From Linanthus parryae (lineage: Eukaryota; Streptophyta; Magnoliopsida; Ericales; Polemoniaceae), in assembly GCA_023055425.1 (NCBI GenBank), contig JALGPY010000076.1, forward strand, positions 1-64,000: a stretch of 64,000 bases of DNA, given 5' to 3'. The position numbers were made by a program, and so were the translations under genes. The notes under the pieces were generated by a model. The model saw nothing but the letters and a program-made list of their open reading frames with translations, was not told the origin of the DNA and made no database searches. How positions within the stretch are numbered: position 1 is the first letter of the stretch; every line of letters starts with the position of its first letter. Positions 20,898 to 32,735 of the stretch are shown here, piece after piece.

Positions 20898-23800
20898 ATG
20901 GCCGTCTCCACCGTCATCGACGCCCCCGAAAATGAAATTCCCTTGCTCGGAGACATCGTTGACGGTGTCGTTGACTACAGAGACCGTCAGGCCGCCAGAT
21001 CAAAGTCCGGTGGCTGGCTCTCCGCGTCGTTCATCATAGGTAACTCAAATAATGAATTTTCCAATCTCCATGAAGATTGGTTTTTTTGGGAGTGTTTTAA
21101 ATTGTATTTTGACTTGGGGTTTCATTAATACAGGCGTCGAAATGGCTGAGAGGTTTGCCTATTACGGAATTAGCTCCAACCTCATCAGCTACCTGACGGG
21201 ACCGCTGGGCCAGTCGACGGCGGCCGCGGCGGTTAACGTCAACGCTTGGTCTGGCGTGGCGTCTCTTTCGCCCCTTTTGGGAGCATTTATTGCTGATTCT
21301 TTCCTTGGCCGATACCGCATGATTATAGTTTCCTCCGCCCTTTATATTCTGGTAAGGAAGTTTCAACCATCAATCCGATTGCCATTAGGGTTTTGTGGTA
21401 CCTATGTATGTATGTTGAAGTCACATCAATCATTATAAGTTAGCGATAAGAGGGTTTGATGGAATCTATCTCAATCAATTCAATGCTGTGAAACAAACCT
21501 CCCAACTGCAAATTACTTTTGGCTACTTAATGAGGTATACTCTCTGTCTCTGAGAGCATAAACTTCCTCTTTCCAGATTTTGGTAATACGTAAATCCAAT
21601 TGAACCCATTGAAGTGCTCTGAATTAATTCGAGCATTAGGCTAAGTTGTGGAGATTCATCATTGTAGCCAATCATGGTTAAGTTGGGAAAAAATATTTGT
21701 GAAGTGAGCTGACTCAATTAAACCATGAGGCCAACTATGCATCACATAGAACTTAGAAGAGCTCATATATGGACGTTGTTGATCGAAATCAAATGATGGG
21801 AGGAAATTTTATGACGTGAGAAAGAAGAAAGTTTACACTATTCAAAGATAGTATCTGTGTGAAGTGTGATATAGTTTCATGAGGTCAGTAAACCTTATTT
21901 GCTACTGAGATTTGGTTCAAAAAGCTGTATGGAATGCTGTGCAGGATGTTATGACGATCTCCATTTCTCTGTGAACTGTAATGTTTGTTTTGTACCACTA
22001 TCATTAGTTAGTTTTGCTTTCATTTTCTTACGATCGTTTACTTTCTGAAGCATTTTACTTGGATGCACTTGGAAATTCCTCAAAATTCTAATGCATCTGC
22101 CCCAGATGAATACTTGACCAAAATAGTTAAGTGTTCTTACTAAACAACCAGGTTTTGTTACTAGTTATGAATCTATGTATCATCATCATCCATGAGCACT
22201 CCCGGACTTTAGAACTTTAGACATTAGTATTCAAATACACGAAGGTAAATTTTTCTGAACAGTGTCTATGATTCAGTCTTGGTAATTCACTGTGTGACCT
22301 TCCATTCTAATTATATTTTTGTTTTGGACTGATGTGTCATAGGGACTTGGCCTGTTAACCTTGTCAGCTGTGCTTCCCTTTGCAAGCTCTTCTGACTGCC
22401 GAAGTGCCTCTATTGCGGGATCTTGTTCTCCTCCTGAGCTTCAAGTCTTCTTCTTCTTCTCCTCCCTGTACCTCGTAGCAGTTGCACAGGGAGGGCACAA
22501 GCCTTGTGTTCAGGCTTTTGGCGCTGATCAGTTTGATTCAGGAGATCCACGAGAGTGTAAAGCCAAAAGCTCATTTTTCAACTGGTGGTATTTTTGTATG
22601 TGTTTCGGTACTTTGATATCACTCTCCGTTCTGAACTACATTCAAGACAACCTCAGTTGGGGTCTCGGGTTCGGGATTCCCTGCATTGTTATGGCCTTTG
22701 CCCTGGTCATATTCTTGTTAGGAACTACAACTTACCGCTTTAGTGTAAAAAGTGATGAAAAAAGTCCATTTATAAGAATCGGTCAGGTATTTGTCAAAGC
22801 AGCTAGGAATTGGAGAACCACTTCTTCAGCTATAGCTATTGAAGTGGAAGCTCAGGGAATCCTTCATAATCAGGCTTCTGACCAGTTCGTGTAAGACTCA
22901 CTCCACTCCTATCTGAAGTTTGTTGATTAAATCTGTTCCATCGATTCTTATCCATGTAATGATATCAAATTATTGAAGCCTGTTTGAAACACATGTTTTT
23001 ATTTTTTAATTAGTATTTGAAGGAGTTCATTGGCCATCGAAAGGAATCCGAGTGTTTCTTTCACAAGATTATTATTTTTATCAGATGGGTGAGTGGTGAC
23101 AGTATGATGATTATGATAATCTTCATATAAGTCACTTGTTCCGGGATTACTTTTTGTCACTTGCCTCTCCAAATCATAGAATGGCGTGGTTTTTTTTTTT
23201 TTTTGATCAGATCAAGGGTATTTACTTTCACGGCTTAACATACCAGCTTACAATATGCAGCATAATATTGCTCGAAACACCTCTTCGGTAATCTTGTTTG
23301 GCATCTTTTGGTTTTGTTACAGGTTTCTTAATAAAGCTTTGCTTGCACCAGATGGTTCTAAGGATGAAAGCAATGTCTGTAACATCAATGACGTTGAAGA
23401 GGCAAAGGCAGTTCTGAGGCTAGTTCCAATATGGGCCACTTGTCTGGTATACGCCATTGTTTTTGCACAGTCCTCCACTCTTTTCACAAAGCAAGGAGTT
23501 ACGATGGACAGATTGATAGGATCTAATTTCGTGTTACCAGCAGCCACTCTTCAATCCTTCATAAGTATGTCCATTGTTATTTTCATTCCTATCTATGACC
23601 GCATATTTGTTCGAGTTGCCAGGGCTATAACAGGCGAACCATCGGGCATAACTATGCTTCAAAGAATCGGAACTGGGATCTTCTTATCTGTAATCTCCAT
23701 GGTAATTGCTGCTCTGGTTGAGAAAAGAAGACTCGAAGTTGCTCTGGAACATGGTCTTCTTGATGAGCCCAAGGAAACTGTTCCAATGAGTGTTTGGTGG

Positions 23801-24136
23801 TTGGCGCCGCAGTACATATTGTTTGGAATTGCAGATGTATTCACCATGGTGGGCCTGCAAGAGTTTTTTTATGGTCAAATGCCGGGTGAATTGAAGAGTA
23901 TTGGTCTATCTCTATATCTCAGTATTTTTGGGGTGGGTAGTTTCCTAAGTGGATTTCTCATCTCTCTGGTGGAGAACATTACTGGCAGATATGGTCAGGA
24001 CAGCTGGTTTACGGACAACCTGAACCGGGCACATCTTGATTATTTCTATTGGCTACTTGCTGGTTTTAGTGCAGTGGGTTTGACAGCGTACCTGTTCTTT
24101 GCAAGATCTTACCTCTATAAGCGAAGTACTGTATGA
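20898..24136 (+). CDS. NRT1/PTR family (NPF) transporter, four exons
   Basis: Proton-coupled nitrate/peptide-type transporter of the major facilitator superfamily, expected in the plasma membrane or tonoplast. Inferred exons: 20,898-21,039, 21,134-21,351, 22,343-22,890 and 23,323-24,136, all with GT-AG borders. They join in frame to 573 residues, normal for the family. The first membrane helix carries the ExxER proton-coupling motif (E50-M-A-E-R54). Exon 3 has the family signature [17 protein letters not shown], and the C-terminal half shows six further hydrophobic segments. It resembles the NPF5 subfamily most, but the substrate cannot be told from sequence. An in-frame ATG at 20,802 could extend it; 20,898 gives the usual NPF N-terminus. 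There is no stop or frameshift. A retrotransposon LTR ends 135 bp upstream. Confidence 0.93.
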
Positions 24137-24459
24137 ATGACTTGTTTGGCTGGTAATAAGCGCGATTACTGCCAAATAGTTATGGTTATTCCATGAATGT
24201 TGTAAATTGTTGTGCCAATTTGTATTCAAGGACAATAGTAGTAGTCTTGACTCTTGAGAACAGATTATTTTCTGCTTGAAATTTGTTCATTTCCCATCCT
24301 TTTTTTTCTTTTTCTTTTTTGAGTTTGCAGACATAGTAGGGCAGCCCCCTAGTTGATGAGAAATATGTGTCCATGGATATTTTTTGTAAAACAGATAGTG
24401 AATAAATTTGTAGACACGTAAAACTGTACGGCATATATAATAGCGCCACATGTTTATAA
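24137..24459. other. NPF 3' flank
   Basis: Presumed 3' UTR and downstream sequence of the transporter gene. A T-rich run lies at about 24,300-24,320. No separate gene is supported. Confidence 0.5.
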
Positions 24460-24722
24460 TTTTTTTCTTGATGAAAGAGCAATTTATAAAGCAAAACCAA
24501 AGAAACTTCCAAAAATACAGAAAAAGACTACAAAGAGAACATAACAACCGAGAAAGCTAACCGTAACAGACCCTACTACAAACTAACATTACACAGAATG
24601 ATTATCAAGTAACACACTCTTCGCAGCATTGTAGGCTTTAACCACTTCAGCACGAGAAATTTTCGAGATACTGTAAAGTCAAGTTGGCCAAAGATACCCC
24701 TGGTACCCCTGGAAAGCAGGCC
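24460..24722 (-). mobile_element. 3' end of LINE 2 (left piece of a split element)
   Basis: On the minus strand this piece encodes the tail of an RNase H domain (VSRKISRAEVV, with a frame wobble), then a stop, a T-rich 3' UTR and a short A-rich tail at about 24,459-24,467. It continues the LINE found at 47,077-49,065. The two pieces are separated by a MITE that itself contains the Helitron. Removing both makes the RNase H frame continuous across the junction. Confidence 0.68.
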
Positions 24723-25243
24723 TAAGAGCATCTTAAATTTGATCCGGGAGCAAAATTTGCTCCTTAAGTTTGTTGCTTGAGCTCCATCAGTGAGGAGCAA
24801 AGTTTCTCAATTATTGTTATTTTAATATATTTTATAAACCTTATTAATTACCTTCTTGTCATATTAAATAATCTAAATTAATTTAATAGAGTATGTTTAA
24901 ACAAAATATGGTTTCTTCAATACTAATATAATATTAAAATAATAATAATAAAATAGTTTATAGTAAGCACCCTAATAAGTTTATGTAAAAGTCCAAATTT
25001 AAGGAATTAAAATTACTACTAATTGATCGTCCAACCTAATTTCAGGTATAGATTCTGATTTTACAGTATATGATGAACGTTTCTGTAATAGCTGTTTGTA
25101 ATTCAAGAATCAATTTCTTGATTAAAAGTGAGTTTTTTAAATATTTGCTCCTCTCAGAAGTAGTCCTAGCTTTGCTCCCCCAAAAATCAGTCTTTGATTT
25201 TTCTCAAGAAGTGCTCTATCTGTTCGGGCTATATTTTTGTCAA

Positions 25244-25279
25244 CTAGGTTCCACCCCGCGCGCGTTGCGCGCGGTGTGG
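25244..25279 (-). other. Helitron 3' terminus: hairpin plus CTAG
   Basis: On the minus strand, CCGCGCGC, AAC and GCGCGCGG form an 8-bp GC stem with a 3-nt loop (25,256-25,274), extended by CCAC/GTGG. The terminal CTAG follows at 25,247-25,244 and then the flanking T. In rolling-circle transposition this hairpin is the termination signal. Confidence 0.82.
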
Positions 25280-26070
25280 CCTTGGCATGTTTGCTTGTCT
25301 GATGGGCGGAGATCGGCGTGCCATTGCACCGGGCGTTGTCGTTCGGCTTGGAAGTTCACAATTGTCTCACTGTACGTGCAATTGGAATTCATGTGTCACA
25401 TAAACAGTATAGTACAAATTGTTGTTGATTTTTTCTAAGAGGAGGACGTCGAAATCTATGATTTGATGCAACAAATTGGTATTGCGTGTAGTAATCAAAC
25501 GGAAGTAAATTGATATTGACATTTACTAATGTCAGTGGACGTGTTTTTCATCTCACATATTTTCCTTAAAAGAAAAAATAATTATGTTTACAACCGTGTG
25601 TTTGTGATATAATAACTTCGCACCTTATTTTCTTGGATTTCAAATAGATATCATACAAAATCATACTTATTTAAAATTGATTTTCGTAATTATACCCTGC
25701 TGCTCTCACAGACGCCTTAATTGCTCCGCTACCACCAGGCAAGCACAATTATAACCTGAAACCCTAATCTATTGTCAACGCCTAGTTTCCTCTCCAATCA
25801 GTCACACTCTGAGTCCTTTTGATTTACGTTTCATCATTAAGATCTATCGTTTCGTGTGTGTTGAAGATTTCTGCGGTAGATTTAGTGGGGTTTGCAATAT
25901 CTTCTAATTGATTGAAAGCGTGCATTTAGTACAGACGTGTCTCTTAGAAGATGCATGGTAATAAGTTCTCTGAATAGATGTGAACAGTTGCAACGGTCTT
26001 CTCACATTCATATTCATATACTGTATATAAGCACAACCAATTTGCTGTGGGCATAACATAGAGTACAGCA

Positions 26071-26487
26071 ATGGACTATAGTAAAGAAAGTAGTGATGGT
26101 AAGGTGAGGAAGGGTGCCAAGAAGAAGATGAAGAAGAAGGTTAAGAAAAATCAGAGGTATGAGAGTGAGTTGAGTATGTCTTCGTGGGAGAGTTGGCATG
26201 ATCACTCGTATGTGCTTGGGAAGGGGTCGGAGTCAACTATATATTCAGATGCATCGGAGAAAGATGAATTCTGGCGGGTTGACACAGCTTCCTCTTTTCC
26301 AAATAATTGGACCTGTACTTACCATCCCGGCACAAGTAAGAAGAACAAAGTTAAAGGCAAAAGCAGTGAAGGTTTGCGGAGGGAAAAAGCAAATTGTCCA
26401 CCGGATGGTACACAAGATCAGGGCGGGAAGAGGAAGAACAGAGATGATGGCGTTGTGGATTCGTCCCAGAAGAAACGGAAGGTGTAG
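26071..26487 (+). CDS. Lysine-rich hypothetical protein ending in a nuclear localisation signal
   Basis: A 138-residue single-exon frame. The N-terminus is Lys-rich (KKKMKKKVKKNQ, residues 17-28), the middle Ser/Trp-containing (SMSSWESWHDHS) and the C-terminus ends SSQKKRKV, a classical monopartite nuclear localisation motif. The 350 bp upstream has AAACCCTAAT and CT-rich text typical of plant 5' UTRs. It lies within the Helitron on the opposite strand to the transposition genes, so it may be a captured host gene. I recognise no named family. Confidence 0.5.
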   Translation: MDYSKESSDGKVRKGAKKKMKKKVKKNQRYESELSMSSWESWHDHSYVLGKGSESTIYSDASEKDEFWRVDTASSFPNNWTCTYHPGTSKKNKVKGKSSEGLRREKANCPPDGTQDQGGKRKNRDDGVVDSSQKKRKV

Positions 26488-27039
26488 AGGGTCTTGCATC
26501 TTCTGGTATTCTGTTCCAGTGAAGTGTAGTTTGATGTTAGGTTTTATGATGAGTGTCATGGAGTTGGGTTATGTTTAGTTTGAATTAGTTATGCAAAACT
26601 ATGCAATCATGGAATATATTTTGTCTATTAATGCAGTTTTTAATTTGAGTTAATTTAATGTTTGTTCACATTGGTTTGTTGTCCAATCCGAAGCACGCAT
26701 CATTTGGAAGTTTGTATATGGCATCAACCAATTTATTGTATTGGATTAATGATAATATTATATGAATCACACATCACAATATGGGATCATAGCATATTAG
26801 ATGAATCACAAATCAGAATATGGAACCATAGCAGTTTTACTGTACCAAAATTACAACCACTAAATCCATTGAAGAACAACCAGTAAATGAAAGAAATAGT
26901 TTCTGATAACCTCTGGTTGTGTCACTGCTATTTGTCATTAGTGATCGTAAATTTGATGTGTTAATTATTATGTTCGGAGGCAAGCTTAGATATACAGTAC
27001 GATGTATTCGCAAGATTATATTTATAGCTTTGCTGACCC

Positions 27040-28318
27040 TTTTTGTTTTTTTTTTTTAACATTCTCTTTGTCGATAAGTTATCCATTTAATCATGTTTAA
27101 CGAAGCTCACCGGTATTCATCATTCGATGTGAGTTCAGTGCCAGAGAACTTGAACATACCACTGGCTAGCAGTCTTCTAATATAGATAAATGAAGTGAAA
27201 TAACAGCTCTTAAGTAAGTGAAATATAAACTGTTGACATAGCTATTATTTATTTGAACATCAAAATCACAGAATAACATGCATGGAGGGACGTAATTGCC
27301 ATACAGATGAGATTGCATTAGTCTGTGTCTGGAGAGGAGGTATAACGCTTACAACTTTCTAAATTGTCCTCGACGATTAGATCTTGAATAATATCTGGAG
27401 CATCAAATAATATTATGTAACAATCACTTTGTCATGACTGAATATTGTTGGGAGATGAGATTGCATTAGTCTGTGTTAGTTGGTTTTGTTCTTTTCGCTC
27501 TTTCTTGTTTTTAACATCCCCTTCATCGATAAGTTACATCTTTGACGATGTTAAATGGAGCTCACTGATATTCGTTGTTTGTCATCAGTTCATACCACGG
27601 GTGCTACAATGTATATTAGTTGACGTTTTACACATCAGATATATGACGGATGGTGCAAGCAATGCACCGTCAATTACTACAACAATTTCATGGGGACCTC
27701 ATTTTTAATATAATGGGACTTATTATTTAAAAATAAATAATAATGGGCTTTACTTGCTTTGGGCCAATCTTTATTACGAATAAAACTTTGCATATGTGGG
27801 TCTAATAAAACTTTGCTATTCCAGTTCACCCAAAAGTTACAATTTTTTAAAATTGTAAATTAAAATTTTTTAAATATTTAAACTTAATGTGTAGTACCTT
27901 GCAAAGATAAAAGCAGGCCTAAGTGAGCCAAGTGTGTGTGGGCTGAATTTGGCCCTTTGTTCGGGTGCGGGTCAATGTGCAGTACCTTGCATTGCGGGTT
28001 TTGGTGCGGGCTAAAGCGCATATTGACACTATAGCGGGCATTATTAGATTCATATCAGCGTTATAATATAAATAAATGAAGTGAACTAACAACTCTTCAG
28101 TAAGTGAAATATAAACTGTTGACATAACCATTATTTATTTAAAGATGAAAATTACAGAATAGCATGGGCAAAGCGACATAATTGCCATACAGATGAGATT
28201 GCATTAGTCTGTGTCAGTTGAGGAGGTGTAACGCTTACAACTTTCTAATTTGTCCTCAACAATTAGATCTTGAATAATATCTGGAGCATCATATAATATT
28301 TTGTAACGATCACTTTGT
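27040..28318. repeat. Duplicated noncoding modules in the Helitron 3' half
   Basis: Two long related blocks lie at about 27,175-27,433 and 28,061-28,318, both with GTGAAATATAAACTGTTGAC, TGCCATACAGATGAGATTGC and ATCTTGAATAATATCTGGAG. A second module (AACAT..GTCGATAAGTTA..GAAGCTCACCGGTATTC) occurs at about 27,040-27,140 and 27,505-27,600. The right block overlaps the C-terminal coding end of the RNase H-like gene, so the left copies are pseudo-tails of that gene. Confidence 0.75.
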
Positions 28319-29016
28319 TGAGATCCCATAGATGCAAGCTGCTCTGCAACGCTATTGTCCAGTTTTTCGATAGGGATCAAGGCTATCTTCATTCGTCTGA
28401 GTAATGCATATCCATCATGGATCTCGCGCCTCATCGAGAGTGGAGCAATAGTCTGCAGATGAAAGATTTTGCTGGCCTCATAGTTGGAGGTCTCAATCTT
28501 GATTTCTTTCCAGTCATTTTCATAAGCCGAATGAATACCTTGATAAATTGCCCACAGCTCACTTTCCAATTGAGTGACCCCATCAATTCTTCCTATGAAA
28601 CCAAGCTGCCAGTTTTCATTGTCGTCGCGGCAGACACCACCGATTCCACCGGTATTGGTTACCGGTGAGGTAAAACCATGCACACTTATCCTTATCACTC
28701 CTTGAAGGTAGAGAAATAAATATCAAGATATATATCAGGTTCATATTTCGATTAATGTAGCAGGAAATAAGATATGTCACCGGCTAACTAATATCGTAGA
28801 ATGTTGTGGCCGCATTACATTTTGAAAGTACTGTATATACGAAAACATGGTAGGAAACTTACTGCGAGGAGTCTAAATGGGAGGCGGAGGTGTTTCCTGA
28901 AATCGAGTTGCTGCAGTAACAAACATCGTGAGTGATGGACTTGAAGATGAGGAACTTGCAATAGTTTCATTGCTGGTTACTTCTTCCTCGGAGACTGCTC
29001 TTCTGTGTTTTGACAT
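28204..29016 (-). CDS. RNase H-like (RVT_3-type) protein within the Helitron
   Basis: The main exon ends with TGA at 28,204-28,206 and opens near 28,698. It reads VHGFTSPVTNTGGIGGVCRD and then LESELWAIYQGI, matching the start and the ESELWAI helix of plant RNase H-like domains (DG..GGVIRD..AELWAI). The usual first Asp is replaced (VHGF), so catalysis is doubtful. A short upstream ORF at 29,016-28,873 (MSKHRRAVSEEEVTS.., Ser-rich) has a possible donor and may be its first exon; this joining is uncertain. It may be derived from a LINE or a host gene. Part of its 3' end is duplicated at 27,300-27,433. Confidence 0.5.
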
Positions 29017-29846
29017 TGTAACGGCTTATTCTATGAATAGATAGTTTATGATCCTTTTTCAGCTGAATAATGGATCTATAGCTTTCTTATAGAAGAGGTG
29101 AGTTGAAATGCATGGTAGATAATGCCAGATAAAACTGGACAATTGGTCCGTGACTTTGTCAGGCAATTTGTTTCTTTTTATTTGACTGTTTACACATTCA
29201 GCACTCACTTACTGTCACTGGATTCATACGTGGCATGAATGTGTGTATGAACGACAAGAGTTCCGTGAACTACGTTGTCATTGTTCACATGTATGACAGA
29301 GGGTTTTTATTATAAGTGGTATGAATATGTGTATATAGGATGCTGACACTCTGTGTAAACGCTATCCTGAATATATACGTTGCAATTCAAGGTTTTCTAA
29401 TATGTGCGAACTGATGCCATATCCAGAACACTGAAGTTGCTGAAGTTTTTCATTAACAGGTATACTATATTAGATGTGCAGATTATATTCGGTTACGGAC
29501 GAAAGAAATTGTGTAAATATTGAATTGACCGAGGACGTTCTAACTTTATAATGGCAGAAATGATTTCTTCGTATTTACGGACGATGCCGTGACATACTTG
29601 TGAATGTATTGTTTTTTGTATATTTAAATAAAAGAAGTCGATAATGTAAGAACCATTAGTAGTCGCTTTATTATTAGTTGCGGTAGAGGCAGAAAGTGAT
29701 ACAATTTCTAACATAACACAACAAAGAGGAAACATCATTGTGAATAGTGCAATGCAGTGTAGCAGCAATGAGGCAAACATTCGGTGGTCTTTCTCTTCAG
29801 ATGTTGAGCAGCATTGTCTTCGACTGTGCATGGAATATCAATTTGT

Positions 29847-30491
29847 TTACCATGCATACTGAACTTCATTCACAACCCATTTAGTTACCCTGTGGTTGTT
29901 TGGTTGCGTGCGTTTGAACACGCGAACATACACATTTTCATTTGCATTTTCCATGTTCAAGCCAACCAGTAGAGCTTCTTGTTCCTGAGAAAATAATGCC
30001 GTTATTTGTGTACTACATAACTATGAGCAGCTGCATATTTCATATGAATAAGTACCGCACTGTGGTTGTAGCTGTTCGGAGCAAGTTAGGTAATACCTGT
30101 GGTGTCATTGCTGCCAGATTTTCAGCTGTGTTTCGGAGGAGGGTCTCCGCAGCTTGGCCGAAAATCATCACATCCATTATTCCAGTGTCATCTCGCAGTT
30201 CCACCATAACTCGGCATCTGTGAAAATGGTATGTAATCATATTATACACGAATGTACCTGTGATGTGTGAACTGGTAGTGTTCAATTATAGCCAATGGAC
30301 TTCGTAAATTTTAATGTATTCATCAGGTATGAAATAATCAACCTGGGGCTTGTGTTGCATTGTATGTCATTACATACGGGACAGTATGGACGTCGACGTT
30401 CACGATTGCAACGGTTACATGCATTGAACCAAGTGGTTTGACTGGTCGGAAAGATACGTGTTGATACCCTAAGCCAGGCTTCTTCATACAT
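29847..30491 (-). pseudogene. RPA1-like C-terminal OB-fold fragment, three exons
   Basis: Inferred exons end to end: 30,491-30,343, 30,217-30,097 and 29,984-29,847, with GT-AG junctions and continuous frame. The first has the zinc-ribbon pattern CNRCNRERRRPYCPVCN (CX2C..CX2C) of the RPA1 DBD-C domain. The second has ELRDDTGIMDVMIFGQAAE and the third ends VVNEVQYAW before TAA. Compared with the complete gene at 37,732-40,288, the two N-terminal OB folds are missing. It is either a partial duplicate or a separate small OB-fold gene; no stop is seen in the part that remains. Confidence 0.7.
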
Positions 30492-31804
30492 AGGCTTCTC
30501 AGCGTTGGATGAAGCCGGAGAAACAGAAATCAGAACGATGCATTATGAAATAAACATGTTTGAATGAAGTTAAATTATGATTAAGAGGAGAGATTGAAAA
30601 GCAAAGGGCAGATATATGCGAGAAGAAGAATTCCGTGAAAGATTGTGCGTAGAAAATACTTATTGTAAATTGAGAAGCCAAAAGTATACGCAGATCAAAA
30701 ATAGTATGACACAGTTGGATATCCTGTAATTTCACACATTCTGTGATAACAATAATTTGAGGTTTTCTAACTTTACCAGTGATGCACGAATATCTGCAAT
30801 CTTGGACGGCATCATCTTCAGAATACAATGGATTTGTTAGTTGTATACTGATACAATTTCTGAATCTCAATTGTATTGCTTGCAATTTAATATTGATTTT
30901 AAACGTGGGAAGCAGTTCTTATATAGTGAGTTCTTCCCTACCTGTGCTCGCATATTCTGCAATATATAATCAATGTAATTTCTAAATTCGAGGTAACCAT
31001 TGCAAGTTGAATTTTCATCCCGTTATTTCATATGTGTTGATCATGTCTTGAATTGACAGTTCATATCCGTAGTTAATTTCTTGTGCAATTTGCAGAGATG
31101 GTCACATGATCACAATTAATTCTGCACTATCTGATCAGCGAGTGCTTCCCAAGAGGGTTCATATATCAATGAGCTATTTGGAAGCTTGTCACCTAATTGC
31201 ATCCGAAATTGAAAAGATATGCTCTGTAGAGACCTCTGCCAACCGTTCAATATCTGTGACTTTCTGTGTGCAGATTCAGTATGTAGGCAGGTGTATTTCT
31301 GCTTCGTCATCGGGTATATATTGCAACAAATCCATTATTTGAAGTTTGCATGTGTGGAATCTCAAGGCATTGAATTGTACAACAGCATGTGAGTGTTATA
31401 GTTTGATATTATTCAATCGGATTCGACAATTGAAATACTGTTGTTACTTGTGTGCAGGATTTGGCTTTATTATTACTGCAGCTGGAATTGTTAAGTTAGG
31501 TTGTGTCTGAAGATGCCAAGTTCATTTCAAATAAAAAGAACAGAGATAGTTACTTTGATATGTCACAATATATATGAAACATAATGTAACTTAATGCATT
31601 AGATATTAAGCAAACCATAGACAGAGCTTTGAATTACACGATACATGATGCATGTCATTAAAATAATAGTTATATCGCGACATTAGGTTGTTATGTTTTT
31701 GCAAAGATAATAACATAGAACAATACTGGAACAGGTAGCCAGAATGACAATATTAAAAGAGATGTCTGGTTATTCTTAGTACACAGAACTTTCATACATT
31801 GAGG
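30492..31804. other. Noncoding stretch of the Helitron
   Basis: AT-rich sequence between the B3 gene and the RPA fragment. Short open frames on both strands (for example 30,499-30,885) lack any domain signal and I support none of them. Confidence 0.5.
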
Positions 31805-32735
31805 CTATGCTGGAAACACTTTCACCCGAAATTTTGGCATGCTCGGATCAACTAATTCCACGGCACATGCATCTCCAGTATGTACATTAGCGCTTCTGGC
31901 AAATTGATACCAAGAAACTCGTCTCTTGTCGCTGTTCTCTCCACCTGGGAATTTACAACGGCAGGTCCAAGTTGTATTACTGGAAGTCCCTGTAATGTAC
32001 ACAAGCGTTGGCCGCTCTTTCAAGTACGCCCTGCTGAACTGAACTGGTATATTCTGTGATGCAAACATAAGGTTGTCAACCGCTATCATTGCAATTAAAT
32101 GTAATACCGTTCTAAATGAAAGTTAATATTGAAAGTTTACCAGTCCGCCAGACGATTCCAAATGGGTTTTCTGTATTTCAACAGCGAAACATGGGTTGTT
32201 GCAGTGAGCTTTGTAAGAATCAGCCTTCTTCAATGCGCGAGTAGCTTCACGCTTACTCGCATTCGGAATAGAAGCTCCAGCACTATAATCTAGCTCCGAT
32301 GTAGTGAGACCATAGATTCTCACTTTGAATTTCGAATGTCCCTTGTACTTGAAAGTCAGCATGTGCCCATATGACATCGAATAATGTGCTGCAAATTCCT
32401 TCCACCCTGTTGTCAAATATATGTCGTTACCTCTACTTTTCATTTTAATCTCCCACACTCGGCCATCTGGGAGTACAAGCTCTGCATTAATCCCAAGATT
32501 GGATCGATGACGTTGCACGAAGTCATCTGGCAGTCTCTGCAGTGAATAGATGCTTGGCATCTTTAGTAAATCTACCTCTTATTACAATTAATATTAGTGT
32601 TATTCAATGTCATTTCTTTCTAAAAAGGACACATATACATGTATATATATACACACACACATATATATGCGACATAAAGCCTACCAAGTTGTTGTTATCT
32701 TCATCTCGATTCGTGATAACTCGGAAGAATTTCAT
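31805..32735 (-). CDS. B3-domain (REM-type) DNA-binding protein carried by the Helitron
   Basis: Predicted plant-specific transcription-factor-like protein of 239 residues with two B3 domains. Inferred exons: 32,735-32,685 (MKFFRVITNRDEDNNNL), 32,560-32,141 and 32,053-31,805, all phase 0 with GT-AG borders and no stop. Domain 1 covers about residues 1-105 (LPDDFVQRH, ELVLPDGRVWEIKMK, GWKEFAAHY, LTFKYKGHSKFKVRIY). Domain 2 covers about residues 140-239 (CFAVEIQK, LNIPVQFSRAYL, WTCRCKF, WYQFARSANVHTGDACAVEL). B3 domains bind DNA; two in tandem is usual for the REM group. It lies on the same strand as the Helitron genes, between an RPA fragment and a coiled-coil ORF. A CA/TA microsatellite sits in intron 1. 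Confidence 0.85.

Noticed and set aside
26452..26487. Viral nuclear-signal resemblance of the C-terminal KKRKV
   Set aside because: Short basic signals of this type are common in eukaryotic nuclear proteins; no other viral feature is present.
29493..29831. Minus-strand ORF of 112 codons downstream of the RPA fragment
   Set aside because: It partly overlaps noncoding sequence after the RPA stop, and its Cys/Leu-rich start has no domain or splice support.
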